A DNA stretch of 8,352 nucleotides from Phycisphaerae bacterium (GTDB lineage: Bacteria > Planctomycetota > Phycisphaerae > Sedimentisphaerales > SG8-4): NCBI GenBank assembly GCA_030603035.1, contig JAUVYQ010000117.1, forward strand, positions 1 through 8,352. Direction: 5' to 3'. Made by a program: the position numbers and the translations under genes. The notes beneath the pieces were generated by a model. That model was not told where the DNA came from and ran no database searches. It was given only the letters and a program-made list of their open reading frames with translations. Below are positions 1 to 6,255 of the stretch, piece by piece (position 1 is the stretch's first letter; each line of letters begins with the position of its first letter).

Positions 1-58
1 CAATGCCGCCCGCTTGCTGAGCAATTACTTTAGCGGTTATTTATTTTGGGGCGTTTTC

Positions 59-427
59 CTAAAAGCCGTATCCGGCCTGTTTAAGCTGCTCTTCCGTTGG
101 CAGGGTGGTGTAGGTCTCACCTCTTGGGCCGATATAAACAATGCCCTGTTTTCTCAGCGTTACGGGGGTACTGGACCCGTTGCTGTTGGTAATGTTGACC
201 GTAACAGTGTTCATGTCCTGCCGGAGAGCGTCTATTTCGGCTTTTGTTTTTTTCTTGTCCTGTTCGCTGCCTATCATATAGCCGGCGCCGCCGCCTATTG
301 CTGCTCCTATCAATGTTGACTCCGTATCGCCGCCTATCGCCTGACCAGCGCCGGCGCCGACCGCTGTACCGATAAGAGCGCCGGTTTGAGCATCGCTCTC
401 ACAGCCGGCAACAAATGCCAGACCCAC
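59..427 (-). CDS. Gly-zipper outer-membrane-type lipoprotein, 5' end truncated
   Basis: The 122-residue reading frame begins GLAFVAGCESDAQTG and ends at a TAG. VAGC is a good lipobox, so Cys9 would be the lipidated first residue of the mature protein, but only eight residues precede it where a signal peptide normally has 15-25. The basic n-region and most of the hydrophobic core are therefore missing. Two Gly-zipper stretches follow (GALIGTAVGAGAGQAIGG at about 16-33 and STLIGAAIGGGAGYMIGS at about 37-54), then a Lys-rich charged segment and a polar C-terminal region ending QAGYGF. This layout is typical of small YMGG/SlyB-like envelope lipoproteins, whose function is mostly unknown. The GTG at 427 is only the first possible start and no Shine-Dalgarno sequence is evident. 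The in-frame codon three triplets upstream is the TGA of the GH89 gene, so the missing 5' end was replaced by the GH89 3' end. Family assignment is fairly sure; expression as it stands is doubtful. Confidence 0.7.
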   Translation of the reverse strand: MGLAFVAGCESDAQTGALIGTAVGAGAGQAIGGDTESTLIGAAIGGGAGYMIGSEQDKKKTKAEIDALRQDMNTVTVNITNSNGSSTPVTLRKQGIVYIGPRGETYTTLPTEEQLKQAGYGF

Positions 428-433
428 CCAGGT

Positions 434-2460
434 TCAAGAACCCGGGCCACCCGCGTCGGGTCTGAAAGCGTCGCCGTACTTCTGCCACAGGCGGCGTGCC
501 ACCTCGACGCTGTCGCCGTGGGGTTTGGTCGGATAGGTTTCCTTCCCGCCGGCCCAATCCCGCTCCCACTCCCACAACTGCTGGCTGAAGGCCGCAGCAT
601 CGAACGGCTTGTCCTGCTGTAGGGCCGCGGCCAGTTTGTCGAGGTACCACTGCCAACGTTTCAGGTAATATCCGCTCAGCATGCCGGACCATTCCTTGTA
701 GCAATAGTCGCGGAGGCCTTTTTCTTTGATGGAGCCCCAGATGGTCACCATGCGTCGGGCGTTCCATTCGAAATTCGCCCGCTCAGCGTCAGCGGTCCCC
801 CAGCACTTGGCGTCTTCCAGGTAGGGGCCCAGCAGGAACTCCTGTCGCGTGGCGAGCAGCTCGTCGAGATCACGGATCAACTGGAGAAAGCGGTCGGACG
901 CCTCTTTCAACGCCTTGCCGTCCTTGGCGCGATGCGCTGCGATAATCTTTCGGTGCAATTCGGTGGCGTGGTTCGAGAGCACCTGGCGGGCGACGTTGAC
1001 CAGGTCGAAGCGGTACGGGTCGCCATCTTTCAGCTCGTCAGCGGCCTCGAGCAGCAGTCGCCACGCCTCGGCCAAACGCGCGTTGTCGTAAAGCTTGTCC
1101 CGTGCCGGCTTTAACGATGGGACGCGGCCGATGATGTAGTGGTTTGGCCATTCCATAGGCCGCAGTACGGGATGCACAGTGCTATTCAAGATCATCCAGG
1201 CCGCCTCGGCATCGGCGTTCGCCCGGCCGTATCGGTGCCAGGCGTAGTCGCGCAGCCATTGCTTCAAGTCGACCGGTTCGTCACGCCAGGCCATCTCGAA
1301 CATCAAGTCGTAGACGACCGGGTTGTAACCGAGCCCCTCGTTGACGAGGCCGGTTTCGTTCGCGCGGCAGACAGGTCGGTGATGATTTTTTGCATGTCTC
1401 CACCGAGATTGACTCTCCAGCCGAAGTTCTGGATGTTGCAAAACAACCATGGCTTTCCGTAGAATGCCTTCGTGCGGCTCCATTGCGGTCCCGTCTCGCA
1501 GAACAGGTCCAGACATAGCATCCGTTCATGCGGCGTCGCATCGAGAAACGCTCGAATGCGATTTTGACGCCAGAAGTCCCGCTGGTGCCTGAACTGCCAC
1601 GTCTGCAAGACCCACACCGCATCTGGATCGCTGTTGGTCATCCCGCTGCAGATCGCCCGGCTCAGGTCGGCCAGGTACTTCGGCTCACCGCTGGGCGGCA
1701 TCTGCTCGACGAAGGGGTCGGCCGCGTACAGATGATCGGTGCCGAAAAGCTTGATCTGTTCTTGCATGTACATTTCCGCGATCTTCGCAAACAACGGATC
1801 CAGCGGATTGAGCAGGTCTGTCTGCCATCCATCCTGCCATGTAACCTTGTCGAGCTTGGCGTCGGGAAAGTTCTGCCGGACGGCCGGCGGCACGTGGCCG
1901 GTAAAGCCCTGCAGGACGGGCGTCATGCCCAGCTCGCGCTGGCGGGCGAGGATCTTCTGCTGCAACTTGACGTGGCGGTCGATCCAGCTTTGCGGCAGCG
2001 GCCCGCCAAAGCCGTCCAGGCAGCCCATCCAACTGAACGGCAAGTACGGCGGGCCAGCCAGGAACGCGGTGATCTGCTGCTCGCTCAGTCCCAGCCGCCT
2101 GCACACGGCCTGCCACACCGCCTCCTGCCCCGTCACCGCCAGCGGCATGTTCACGCCGTTGAGCGCCATCCAGTCGATTAGCCATTCCCACTGTTGCCAA
2201 TCCCAGAAAGGCATTGTGAAGCCGAAGCAGCAGTAGTTCAGAAAGTAGCGGTGCCGCGCCCAAGCGGCCCGGCGGACCTTTGCTTCCACCTTCGGCAGCG
2301 GCTTCGGCAGTTCCAACCGCGTGCCGCACCACGAGACGTGGCAGCGGCAATGATACTTCAGGTACCAGTTCAGCCCGGTGGCAATCGCCACGCCGGTGTT
2401 GCCGCGGATGACGATCTTCCCCTCGGCGCTTTCGATCTCGAAGACATACTTGGCAGTATC
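434..2460 (-). pseudogene. Alpha-N-acetylglucosaminidase (GH89), 5'-truncated and frameshifted
   Basis: The two overlapping minus frames (about 2460-1360 and 1360-434) together read as one GH89 enzyme of roughly 675 residues, closely resembling human NAGLU. The family removes terminal alpha-linked GlcNAc from glycans such as heparan sulfate or mucin. Visible order: end of the N-terminal domain (KYVFEIESAEGKIVIRGNTG, then GLNWYLKYHCRCHVSW), the TIM barrel (WDWQQWEWLIDWMALNGVN, GMTPVLQGFTGHVP, FGTDHLYAADPFVEQMPP, VWVLQTWQF, LDLFCETGPQW), and after the frame change NEGLGYNPVVYDLMFEMAWR and the helical C-terminal domain ending YPTKPHGDSVEVARRLWQKYG. The probable acid/base Glu is encoded at 1705-1707 and the second catalytic Glu at 1337-1339. 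The frame changes between about 1352 and 1368, in a CGCGCG-rich stretch, consistent with loss of one base; sequencing error is possible. Reading upstream of the first GTG (2391), family similarity continues to about 2460 and then stops at the transposase. The signal peptide and roughly 40-70 residues are missing. The C-terminus appears complete. The segment is GC-richer than its neighbours. Confidence 0.88.
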
Positions 2461-2466
2461 AAAAAG
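2450..2466. other. Head-to-head junction of two truncated genes
   Basis: Minus-strand GH89 similarity (DTAKYVFEIES) can be followed up to about 2460. Plus-strand ISAzo13 transposase similarity (KKLVEDETAGNPSSDDRW) begins at about 2461. Both genes lose their 5' ends at the same point, and no terminal inverted repeat of the IS can be placed between them. Simple IS insertion would leave the IS end intact, so this is a deletion, a recombination product or an assembly join. Confidence 0.6.
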
Positions 2467-3389
2467 TTGGTAGAGGACGAAACCGCAGGTAATCCATCTT
2501 CGGATGATCGTTGGGTCAATCGGACAAGCCGTAAATTAGCCGCGGCGATGGGAAAACTTGGGCACGATATTTCACATGTAACCATGATTCGACTCTTAAA
2601 AAAACTGGACTGAGCCTGAAAGCGAATCGCAAACGTTTTACAGGTCCGCCTCATCCTGATCGCGATTGTCAGTTTCGCTATATTTCGAGACAAAAGGGGC
2701 TGTTTTTCCTGAACAACTTGCCCGTAATCAGTGTCGATACGAAACACAAAGAGCTAATCGGTGATTTTAAGAACCCCGGCCAAACATGGGTTCGAGAACC
2801 TATTGAAGTCAATGCACACGATTTCCCGCAGGATGCTTTGTGCAAGGCGGCCCCTTATGGTGTGTACGATGTGGGCCGCAACGATGGATTTGTTCATGTC
2901 GGCCTTTCATCCGACACGCCCCAGTTTGCCGTTGATTCCATCCGGCAGTGGTGGCTCACTTACGGCAGGAAACATTATTGTCAGGCGAGCGAACTACTGA
3001 TCCTTGCTGATGCGGGTGGCAGTAACGGCTATCGTTTGCGGCATTTCAAGAAGCAGCTTCAAGAGAAAATCGCCGATGCATTCAATTTAAAAGTAACGGT
3101 ATACCATTTCCCCCGCGGTGCATCAAAATGGAATCCAGTGGAGCATCGACTTTTTGGCCCGGTCAGTTGCCATTGGGCAGGCATTCCATTACGGAGCCTG
3201 GAATTGTTGTTACGACTAATCCGCACGACTGTAACGGACAGCGGTTTGAAAGTCTGTGCTCGCTTGACTCGCAAAATATATCGAATAGGCATCCGTGTAA
3301 GTGATGCCGAGATGAAATTGCTTAATCTACGAAGACACAAAGTCTGCCCACAATGGAACTACACAATAGAACCATACCAGCAAGAATGA
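2461..3389 (+). CDS. ISAzo13-family transposase, 5'-truncated, two frames joined at an A7 slippery site
   Basis: This is the DDE transposase of the ISAzo13 family, known in databases as the Rhodopirellula transposase DDE domain; it catalyses cut-and-join of IS ends. The first frame (2461-2613) carries the helical N-terminal part (DRWVNRTSRKLAAAM, then HDISHVTMIRLLKK) and hits TGA. The second frame, readable from 2604, continues without loss as TGLSLKANRKRFTGPPHPDR, then the catalytic domain. The catalytic triad is complete: Asp in VISVDTKHKELIGDF (2736-2738), Asp in LLILADAGGSNGYR (3009-3011) and Glu in GASKWNPVEHRLFG (3141-3143). The C-terminus ends at a TGA (3387-3389) after PQWNYTIEPYQQE. 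About 70-110 N-terminal residues and the left IS end are absent, so this copy cannot move itself. The frame change is -1 and falls exactly on the A heptamer at 2598-2604. The right IS end must lie between 3390 and the kelch stop codon, but I could not define it. Confidence 0.82.
2598..2604 (+). promoter_or_regulatory. Candidate -1 programmed frameshift heptamer A_AAA_AAA
   Basis: In the first transposase frame the codons run CTC TTA AAA AAA CTG GAC TGA, so the seven A residues lie in the X_XXY_YYZ register used for tandem -1 slippage. A -1 slip gives LLKK followed by TGLSLKANRK, restoring the family sequence with nothing missing. The zero-frame stop comes only two codons later. I could not identify a convincing downstream stem or upstream stimulatory Shine-Dalgarno sequence. 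A one-base homopolymer indel would look the same. Confidence 0.45.
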
Positions 3390-3434
3390 AACGTTATTTA
3401 TTTACAAGTCATTAGGTCAGAATCGGGCGATTGT
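3390..3434. other. Short spacer holding the undefined right end of the ISAzo13 copy
   Basis: The 45 bases between the transposase stop and the convergent kelch stop should contain the IS right inverted repeat. Because the left end has been lost there is no partner to compare, so no boundary is assigned. I see no stem followed by a T-run that would be a convincing terminator for either gene. Confidence 0.3.
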
Positions 3435-4511
3435 TCAGAAGGGCAACTTCAGAGCCCATACCGGTTTGAAGAGCTTGGCCTCGGTCCAATGGGAGCCGCC
3501 GACGGTGCCGAAGTGCTCATCCCGGAATCCGCCGGCAACATAAAGGGTGCCGTCGATGACTCCCGCCGCCCCGCAGCAACGTCCTTCCGGCAGCGGCGGC
3601 AGTTCGCCGAACTGTTTGGTCTTCATGTCGAGATACCAGACCTTCTCGGTTCTCAAATCGGGCATATCTCCCCATTTTCCCGGCGGCTTTCCGCCGGCAA
3701 TGATCAGACGCGATCCAGAAACGATGTGGCTGGAATGCTGAGTGAGAGTCCACCTACTCCGGATAGGGCGCTTCACGTCCTGCTTGATCCACGTATCGTG
3801 GACGATATCGTACTGCAACACGCCGTCGGCGTATCCAGTGTCTCCCCATTTTCCGTCGATAACCCTCTGGCCGTAAATCACATAGATCTTCCCGTTGTAG
3901 TAGCCCTGGTTAATGAAATGGGCATCCGGTTCCGGGAAGTCGGCTATGCGGGTGTAGGTGTCTTTCTCGGGATCGTAACGGTAACATTCCACCATGGGAT
4001 CCGCGTATCGCGACTCCATGCCGCCATAGATGTAGATGAAGTCACCCACCGCCGTCGCCGCACAGACAGTGCGAACCCGGGGCATTTTGGCGATTTCCGT
4101 CCAGGCATCTTTATCGGGGTCGTAGACGAAAGCTCGAGCGGTCGACTCAACGTTAATGCCCTTGCGATCACCGCCGAAGATGTAGATCTTTCCGTTCCAG
4201 ACCGCCACTGCCGGCCATGCGGCCTTATCGGGAAGCGGAGCCTTCTTCGTCCACGTATCGGTTGCCGGGTCGTAGACCTGATGGGCGTTGGACGCCCCGC
4301 CGCCGATCGTGCAGCCGCCGATGACGTGAAACTTCTTGTTCAGCACGGCGCCGGAACATCCAATCTGCGGCACGGGAATGTCCGCAAGGATCTGCCACTT
4401 GAGTTTCCCGTCCGGCGCCTTTGCAGCCGGCTCCTCCGCCCGAACCGAACATGCGCCGATACAAAACGCCGCAACCAACGCTATTACCACATTGTACACT
4501 ACTCGCTTCAT
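3435..4511 (-). CDS. Exported six-kelch beta-propeller protein (probable lipoprotein)
   Basis: The 358-residue product begins MKRVVYNVVIALVAAFCIGA. A basic n-region and hydrophobic core are followed by IGAC (Cys21), a plausible lipobox; SPase I cleavage after SVRA (25) is the alternative. The rest is one complete six-bladed kelch propeller. Blade signatures are at about 63-67 (VIGGC), 109-114 (IYIFGG), 159-164 (IYIYGG), 209-214 (IYVIYG, one Gly replaced), 269-274 (LIIAGG) and 323-328 (LYVAGG), with linkers of the YDPATDTWTKKAPLP type at 80-94, 130-144, 179-193 and 234-249. Such propellers include sialate mutarotases (NanM) and many carbohydrate- or protein-binding proteins of unknown role; no catalytic assignment is justified. 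The ATG at 4511 is chosen because AGGAG lies 8 nt upstream and the signal peptide starts there; in-frame codons further upstream run into the repeat. The promoter-leader repeat R1 lies just upstream. The gene looks intact and converges on the transposase. Confidence 0.85.
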   Translation of the reverse strand: MKRVVYNVVIALVAAFCIGACSVRAEEPAAKAPDGKLKWQILADIPVPQIGCSGAVLNKKFHVIGGCTIGGGASNAHQVYDPATDTWTKKAPLPDKAAWPAVAVWNGKIYIFGGDRKGINVESTARAFVYDPDKDAWTEIAKMPRVRTVCAATAVGDFIYIYGGMESRYADPMVECYRYDPEKDTYTRIADFPEPDAHFINQGYYNGKIYVIYGQRVIDGKWGDTGYADGVLQYDIVHDTWIKQDVKRPIRSRWTLTQHSSHIVSGSRLIIAGGKPPGKWGDMPDLRTEKVWYLDMKTKQFGELPPLPEGRCCGAAGVIDGTLYVAGGFRDEHFGTVGGSHWTEAKLFKPVWALKLPF

Positions 4512-4519
4512 CGCATCTT

Positions 4520-4524
4520 CTCCT
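4520..4524 (-). promoter_or_regulatory. Shine-Dalgarno site of the kelch gene
   Basis: AGGAG on the minus strand with 8 nt to the ATG at 4511. It decides the start against an in-frame ATG (MKGEDA...) five codons farther upstream, which overlaps this site and has no Shine-Dalgarno sequence of its own. Confidence 0.7.
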
Positions 4525-4538
4525 TTCATGTGTTCATC

Positions 4539-4651
4539 GTAACTGTTCACGGGTATTTTGACAATATTGAGTAACACACCCAACATCAAAATACCCAACC
4601 TTTCAATATACTTTATAACACACAATAACACACACATCTGTTGCAAGTCAA
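4539..4651 (-). repeat. Promoter-leader repeat R1, upstream of the kelch gene
   Basis: Written on the plus strand, the unit starts GTAACTGTTCACGGG and ends AAGTCAA. Its core is a nested inverted repeat: an outer stem GGGTATTTTGA (4551-4561) with TCAAAATACCC (4586-4596), 11 of 11 paired, and an inner stem TATTGAGT (4565-4572) with ACCCAACA (4578-4585) around a 5-nt loop. The two inner mismatches become G.U pairs in a minus-strand RNA. An AT-rich stretch with CTTTATAA and TAACACACACATC follows, also present in R4. Similarity to R2 and R4 stops at AAGTCAA. In minus orientation the unit reads promoter, leader, hairpin and GTGAACAGTTAC, ending 27 bp before the kelch ATG. Confidence 0.75.
4622..4651 (-). 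promoter_or_regulatory. Candidate sigma70 promoter in R1 driving the kelch gene
   Basis: Minus strand: TTGACT (-35, 4646-4651), 18 nt, TATTGT (-10, 4622-4627). The predicted transcript starts near 4615, giving a leader of about 105 nt that contains the R1 hairpin. Support comes mainly from the same arrangement in R2 and R4. Confidence 0.45.
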
Positions 4652-4976
4652 CAGAATAATGTAATAATGTCTATTTGTAACCTTCCACAGGGTCAAAATG
4701 TCATTTATTCTTTTAGGGGTATTCACTTGACTCAAGGACAATTGTTGTAATCTCTGGAACAAGAAGATGTTACGTCAAAACAGTTTTTTGGTAACAACAA
4801 GTCACAAAGCATTATATAGCAACGAGTTATATCATATTCACTTGAGTCAATTGTATACCCTTATTCTTTATTAGAGCGTTTTTTATTATTTAGTCAAGCT
4901 TTCCCCCCTTTTTTTTGCGATTTTTTTCCAAATAGTCGTACAAATCGCCCATAACAGCTCAAAATCAGCATACTTA
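4652..4976. other. AT-rich gene-free spacer containing a MITE-like element
   Basis: No plausible coding frame is present on either strand. GTAACCTTCCACAGGGT at 4677-4693 loosely resembles the outer end of the R repeats and may be a decayed copy. The middle is occupied by the inverted-repeat element at 4717-4860. A C6-T8 pyrimidine run follows at about 4903-4917, without a stem that would make it a terminator. Confidence 0.5.
4717..4860. mobile_element. MITE-like element, 144 bp, with 20-bp inverted ends
   Basis: The left end GGGTATTCACTTGACTCAAG and the reverse complement of the right end, GGGTATACAATTGACTCAAG, agree at 18 of 20 positions. The sequence immediately left, TTATTCTTTTAG (4705-4716), and immediately right, TTATTCTTTATTAG (4861-4874), share nine identical bases at the same relative place and again end in TAG, as expected of a target duplication. 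The interior has no coding capacity but holds a smaller inverted repeat (TTGTTGT near 4743, ACAACAA near 4795). I cannot assign it to a parent IS family. The ends do not resemble those of the IS66 or R repeats. Confidence 0.6.
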
Positions 4977-4992
4977 CCCCGTGAACGGTTAC
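4977..4992 (+). repeat. Inverted copy of the R/IS66-type terminal motif
   Basis: CCCCGTGAACGGTTAC is the reverse complement of the outer end of the R units (GTAACCGTTCACGGG). With R1 it brackets 4539-4992, about 454 bp, as terminal inverted repeats would, but the flanking bases (TGTTCATC left, TATATAAT right) show no duplication. It also forms an 11-of-12 inverted repeat with the start of R2 (5038-5049) across a 45-bp spacer. Confidence 0.55.
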
Positions 4993-5000
4993 TATATAAT

Positions 5001-5006
5001 CTCCTT
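5001..5006 (-). promoter_or_regulatory. Orphan Shine-Dalgarno sequence downstream of leader R2
   Basis: Minus-strand AAGGAG, within the purine-rich AAGGAAGGAGA, lies 32 nt after the end of R2. No ATG, GTG or TTG with a following open frame is found at the right distance. Instead the inverted terminal motif begins 8 nt downstream, where a start codon would be expected. Confidence 0.35.
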
Positions 5007-5037
5007 CCTTATCTTCTTAATAAGGCTTCTAATTACT

Positions 5038-5148
5038 GTAACCATTCACGGGTGTTTTAAACGCATTGGGTAACGCACGCAATGTTGAAATACTCAAATT
5101 TCCTTTTATTGTACACTATATCATATCTCAAACTGTCAGTAAAGTCAA
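5038..5148 (-). repeat. Promoter-leader repeat R2, diverged, with no gene behind it
   Basis: The plus strand starts GTAACCATTCACGGG and ends AAGTCAA. The nested stems are kept despite many substitutions: outer GGGTGTTTTAA (5050-5060) with TTGAAATACTC (5085-5095), all Watson-Crick or G.U when read as plus-strand RNA, and inner CATTGGGT (5064-5071) with ACGCAATG (5077-5084), 7 of 8. The loop spacing is similar to R1. R3 begins three bases after its AAGTCAA, so R2 and R3 are tandem with a 114-bp period. Confidence 0.65.
5120..5148 (-). promoter_or_regulatory. Candidate sigma70 promoter in R2
   Basis: Minus strand: TTGACT (5143-5148), 17 nt, TATGAT (5120-5125). This is the best consensus match of the three repeat-borne promoters. 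The downstream DNA (R2 leader, orphan Shine-Dalgarno sequence) has no gene before the kelch region. Confidence 0.5.
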
Positions 5149-5151
5149 ATC

Positions 5152-5215
5152 GTAACCGTTCACGGGTATTTTGATAGTATCAAGGAACACACCCAATACC
5201 CAATCTTTACTTTAC
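5152..5215 (-). repeat. Promoter-leader repeat R3, truncated
   Basis: Starts GTAACCGTTCACGGG and keeps the GGGTATTTTGA arm and the ACACACCCAATA segment. It has lost the TCAAAATA of the opposite arm, probably by deletion between short ATA repeats. Shorter pairings remain (GGGTATT 5164-5170 with AATACCC 5195-5201, and TTGATA-G-TATCAA at 5171-5183). The promoter half is missing: the unit runs out just before the TAA of the gene at 5223. It lies in the 3' region of that gene, but no T-run follows a stem, so I do not call it a terminator. Confidence 0.6.
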
Positions 5216-5222
5216 ATTCACT

Positions 5223-6215
5223 TTACGCCTTCCAGCGACGCTCTCTATTCATTTTTCCTGATAATATATTTTTTGCGATAATCGTATCTTCTCTAACCTG
5301 AAAGTCAAACATCCCTGCACAGATGAAATCGGCGCCGTTTTCGTAAGCGTACTTGAAGGCTTTGCTCGGATGGATGGCTCCCGCAGCCATAACCTTAAAA
5401 GCAATCCATGGCTTGTCCACTTTTTTCATAAACTCGATAGTCTCTTCTGCTCTGGTACACCAGGCATTATCATGATACGCTTTACTGCCAATCTGAAATT
5501 TGCCCCAACTTTCTTTTCTTGGATTATAGGACCAATAATCCGGACTATGTAAAGTTTTCATATAAAAGTCAGGTTCTAATCCCGCCTTTTCGCATGCGAT
5601 AGGCACCTCTAATGAATGACCGCCGATACCTGCAACTAATCCATTTTCTTTAATAAATTCGAGACACTTTCCGAGAAGGTCGACACGTTTTCCTCTGACC
5701 CAGCTGTCTCCAACACCGCCCTGTATATAAATTGCGACAGCCCCATTATCAATGGATTTTTTTAGATTGGTTTTTATGTCATTTACTTTTGGGTGGCCTT
5801 CTGCAATCCATTGCATTTCTCCGCCTCTTTCTTTCCAATATTTATTGATAACTCTAGCGGGATGATCCCTAGGGTCTGATAGAAAAGTATTTATGCCCAT
5901 TTCTTCACATATTTCGAAAGTTTCCAGAACTTTCTCATCTGTATTATAGTTTCTCATTAACGAACCTACGTAAATCAAATCTCTGTCATGGGCCCAGCCT
6001 CCAATCAGATTACCGCCGCAGATTAACCTGCTAATTTTAAGATTACCAATCTTACCTGTCGGCAGGCCTTTAATATCGCCTTGCGGCAATTTCGCATTCG
6101 GGCTGGTTTTGTCCTTTTGCTCTTTTGCCAATAAAGTTTTCTCTCCAAGACTCAAACCTAATGTAGCACCTGTAGAGGTAATAATAGATTTTTTCAGAAA
6201 ACTGCGGCGATTCAC
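5223..6215 (-). CDS. Tat-exported TIM-barrel protein, aldo/keto-reductase-like family
   Basis: The 330-residue product starts MNRRSFLKKSIITSTGATLG. The NRRSFLKK twin-arginine motif (2-9), hydrophobic stretch (about 10-22) and polar SLGEK/LLAKEQ region predict Tat export of a folded, possibly cofactor-bearing protein. The mature part has GKIGNLKISRLICGGNLIGG (54-73), followed by alternating strands and helices typical of a TIM barrel: ETFEICEEMGINTF (98-111), VAIYIQGGVGD (160-170), GLVAGIGGHS (192-201), PWIAFKVMAAGAI (269-281) and GADFICAGMFDFQV (294-307). The first block and the C-terminal MAAGAI/GMFDF motifs recall secreted aldo/keto-reductase-like proteins common in Planctomycetota and Bacteroidota. 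I cannot see a clear Asp-Tyr-Lys-His catalytic set, so activity and substrate are unknown. The GTG at 6215 is poorly served by a Shine-Dalgarno sequence. GGAGG lies about 20 nt farther upstream, ideally placed for in-frame ATA or CTG codons (reading LSGNV before NRRSF), so the true start may be non-canonical. Repeat R4 provides the upstream region. AT-rich compared with the kelch gene. Confidence 0.75.
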   Translation of the reverse strand: MNRRSFLKKSIITSTGATLGLSLGEKTLLAKEQKDKTSPNAKLPQGDIKGLPTGKIGNLKISRLICGGNLIGGWAHDRDLIYVGSLMRNYNTDEKVLETFEICEEMGINTFLSDPRDHPARVINKYWKERGGEMQWIAEGHPKVNDIKTNLKKSIDNGAVAIYIQGGVGDSWVRGKRVDLLGKCLEFIKENGLVAGIGGHSLEVPIACEKAGLEPDFYMKTLHSPDYWSYNPRKESWGKFQIGSKAYHDNAWCTRAEETIEFMKKVDKPWIAFKVMAAGAIHPSKAFKYAYENGADFICAGMFDFQVREDTIIAKNILSGKMNRERRWKA

Positions 6216-6255
6216 ATTTCCAGACAGTATGAAGTACCTCCAAATATCTTTCTTT

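Noticed and set aside
425..436. TGA readthrough or selenocysteine fusion joining GH89 to the Gly-zipper protein
   Set aside because: The frames are in register, but the downstream part carries a lipobox that must be N-terminal and no SECIS-like structure is seen. A truncation junction explains it better.
1528..2350. Several open frames on both strands inside the GH89 gene
   Set aside because: They are shadows caused by high GC content. The GH89 frame carries the conserved family motifs and catalytic residues throughout.
2194..2460. Plus-strand frame running into the transposase start as one long protein
   Set aside because: The part before about 2461 is antisense to GH89 sequence; transposase similarity begins only at the junction.
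3489..4574. Long plus-strand open frame (361 codons) opposite the kelch gene
   Set aside because: It is the antisense shadow of a gene with clear kelch repeats, a signal peptide and a Shine-Dalgarno sequence. The plus-strand product has no recognisable domain.
4900..4930. Pyrimidine and poly-T runs as an intrinsic terminator
   Set aside because: No GC-rich stem precedes the T-run on either strand.
4531..5000. 8-bp target duplication around the 4539-4992 bracket
   Set aside because: The flanks TGTTCATC and TATATAAT do not match; the bracket is reported only as a possibility.
5038..5215. Possible CRISPR array from the tandem 114-bp R2-R3 arrangement
   Set aside because: Only two diverged units in tandem, internal dyad structure and promoter elements, no short constant repeats with variable spacers, and no cas genes.
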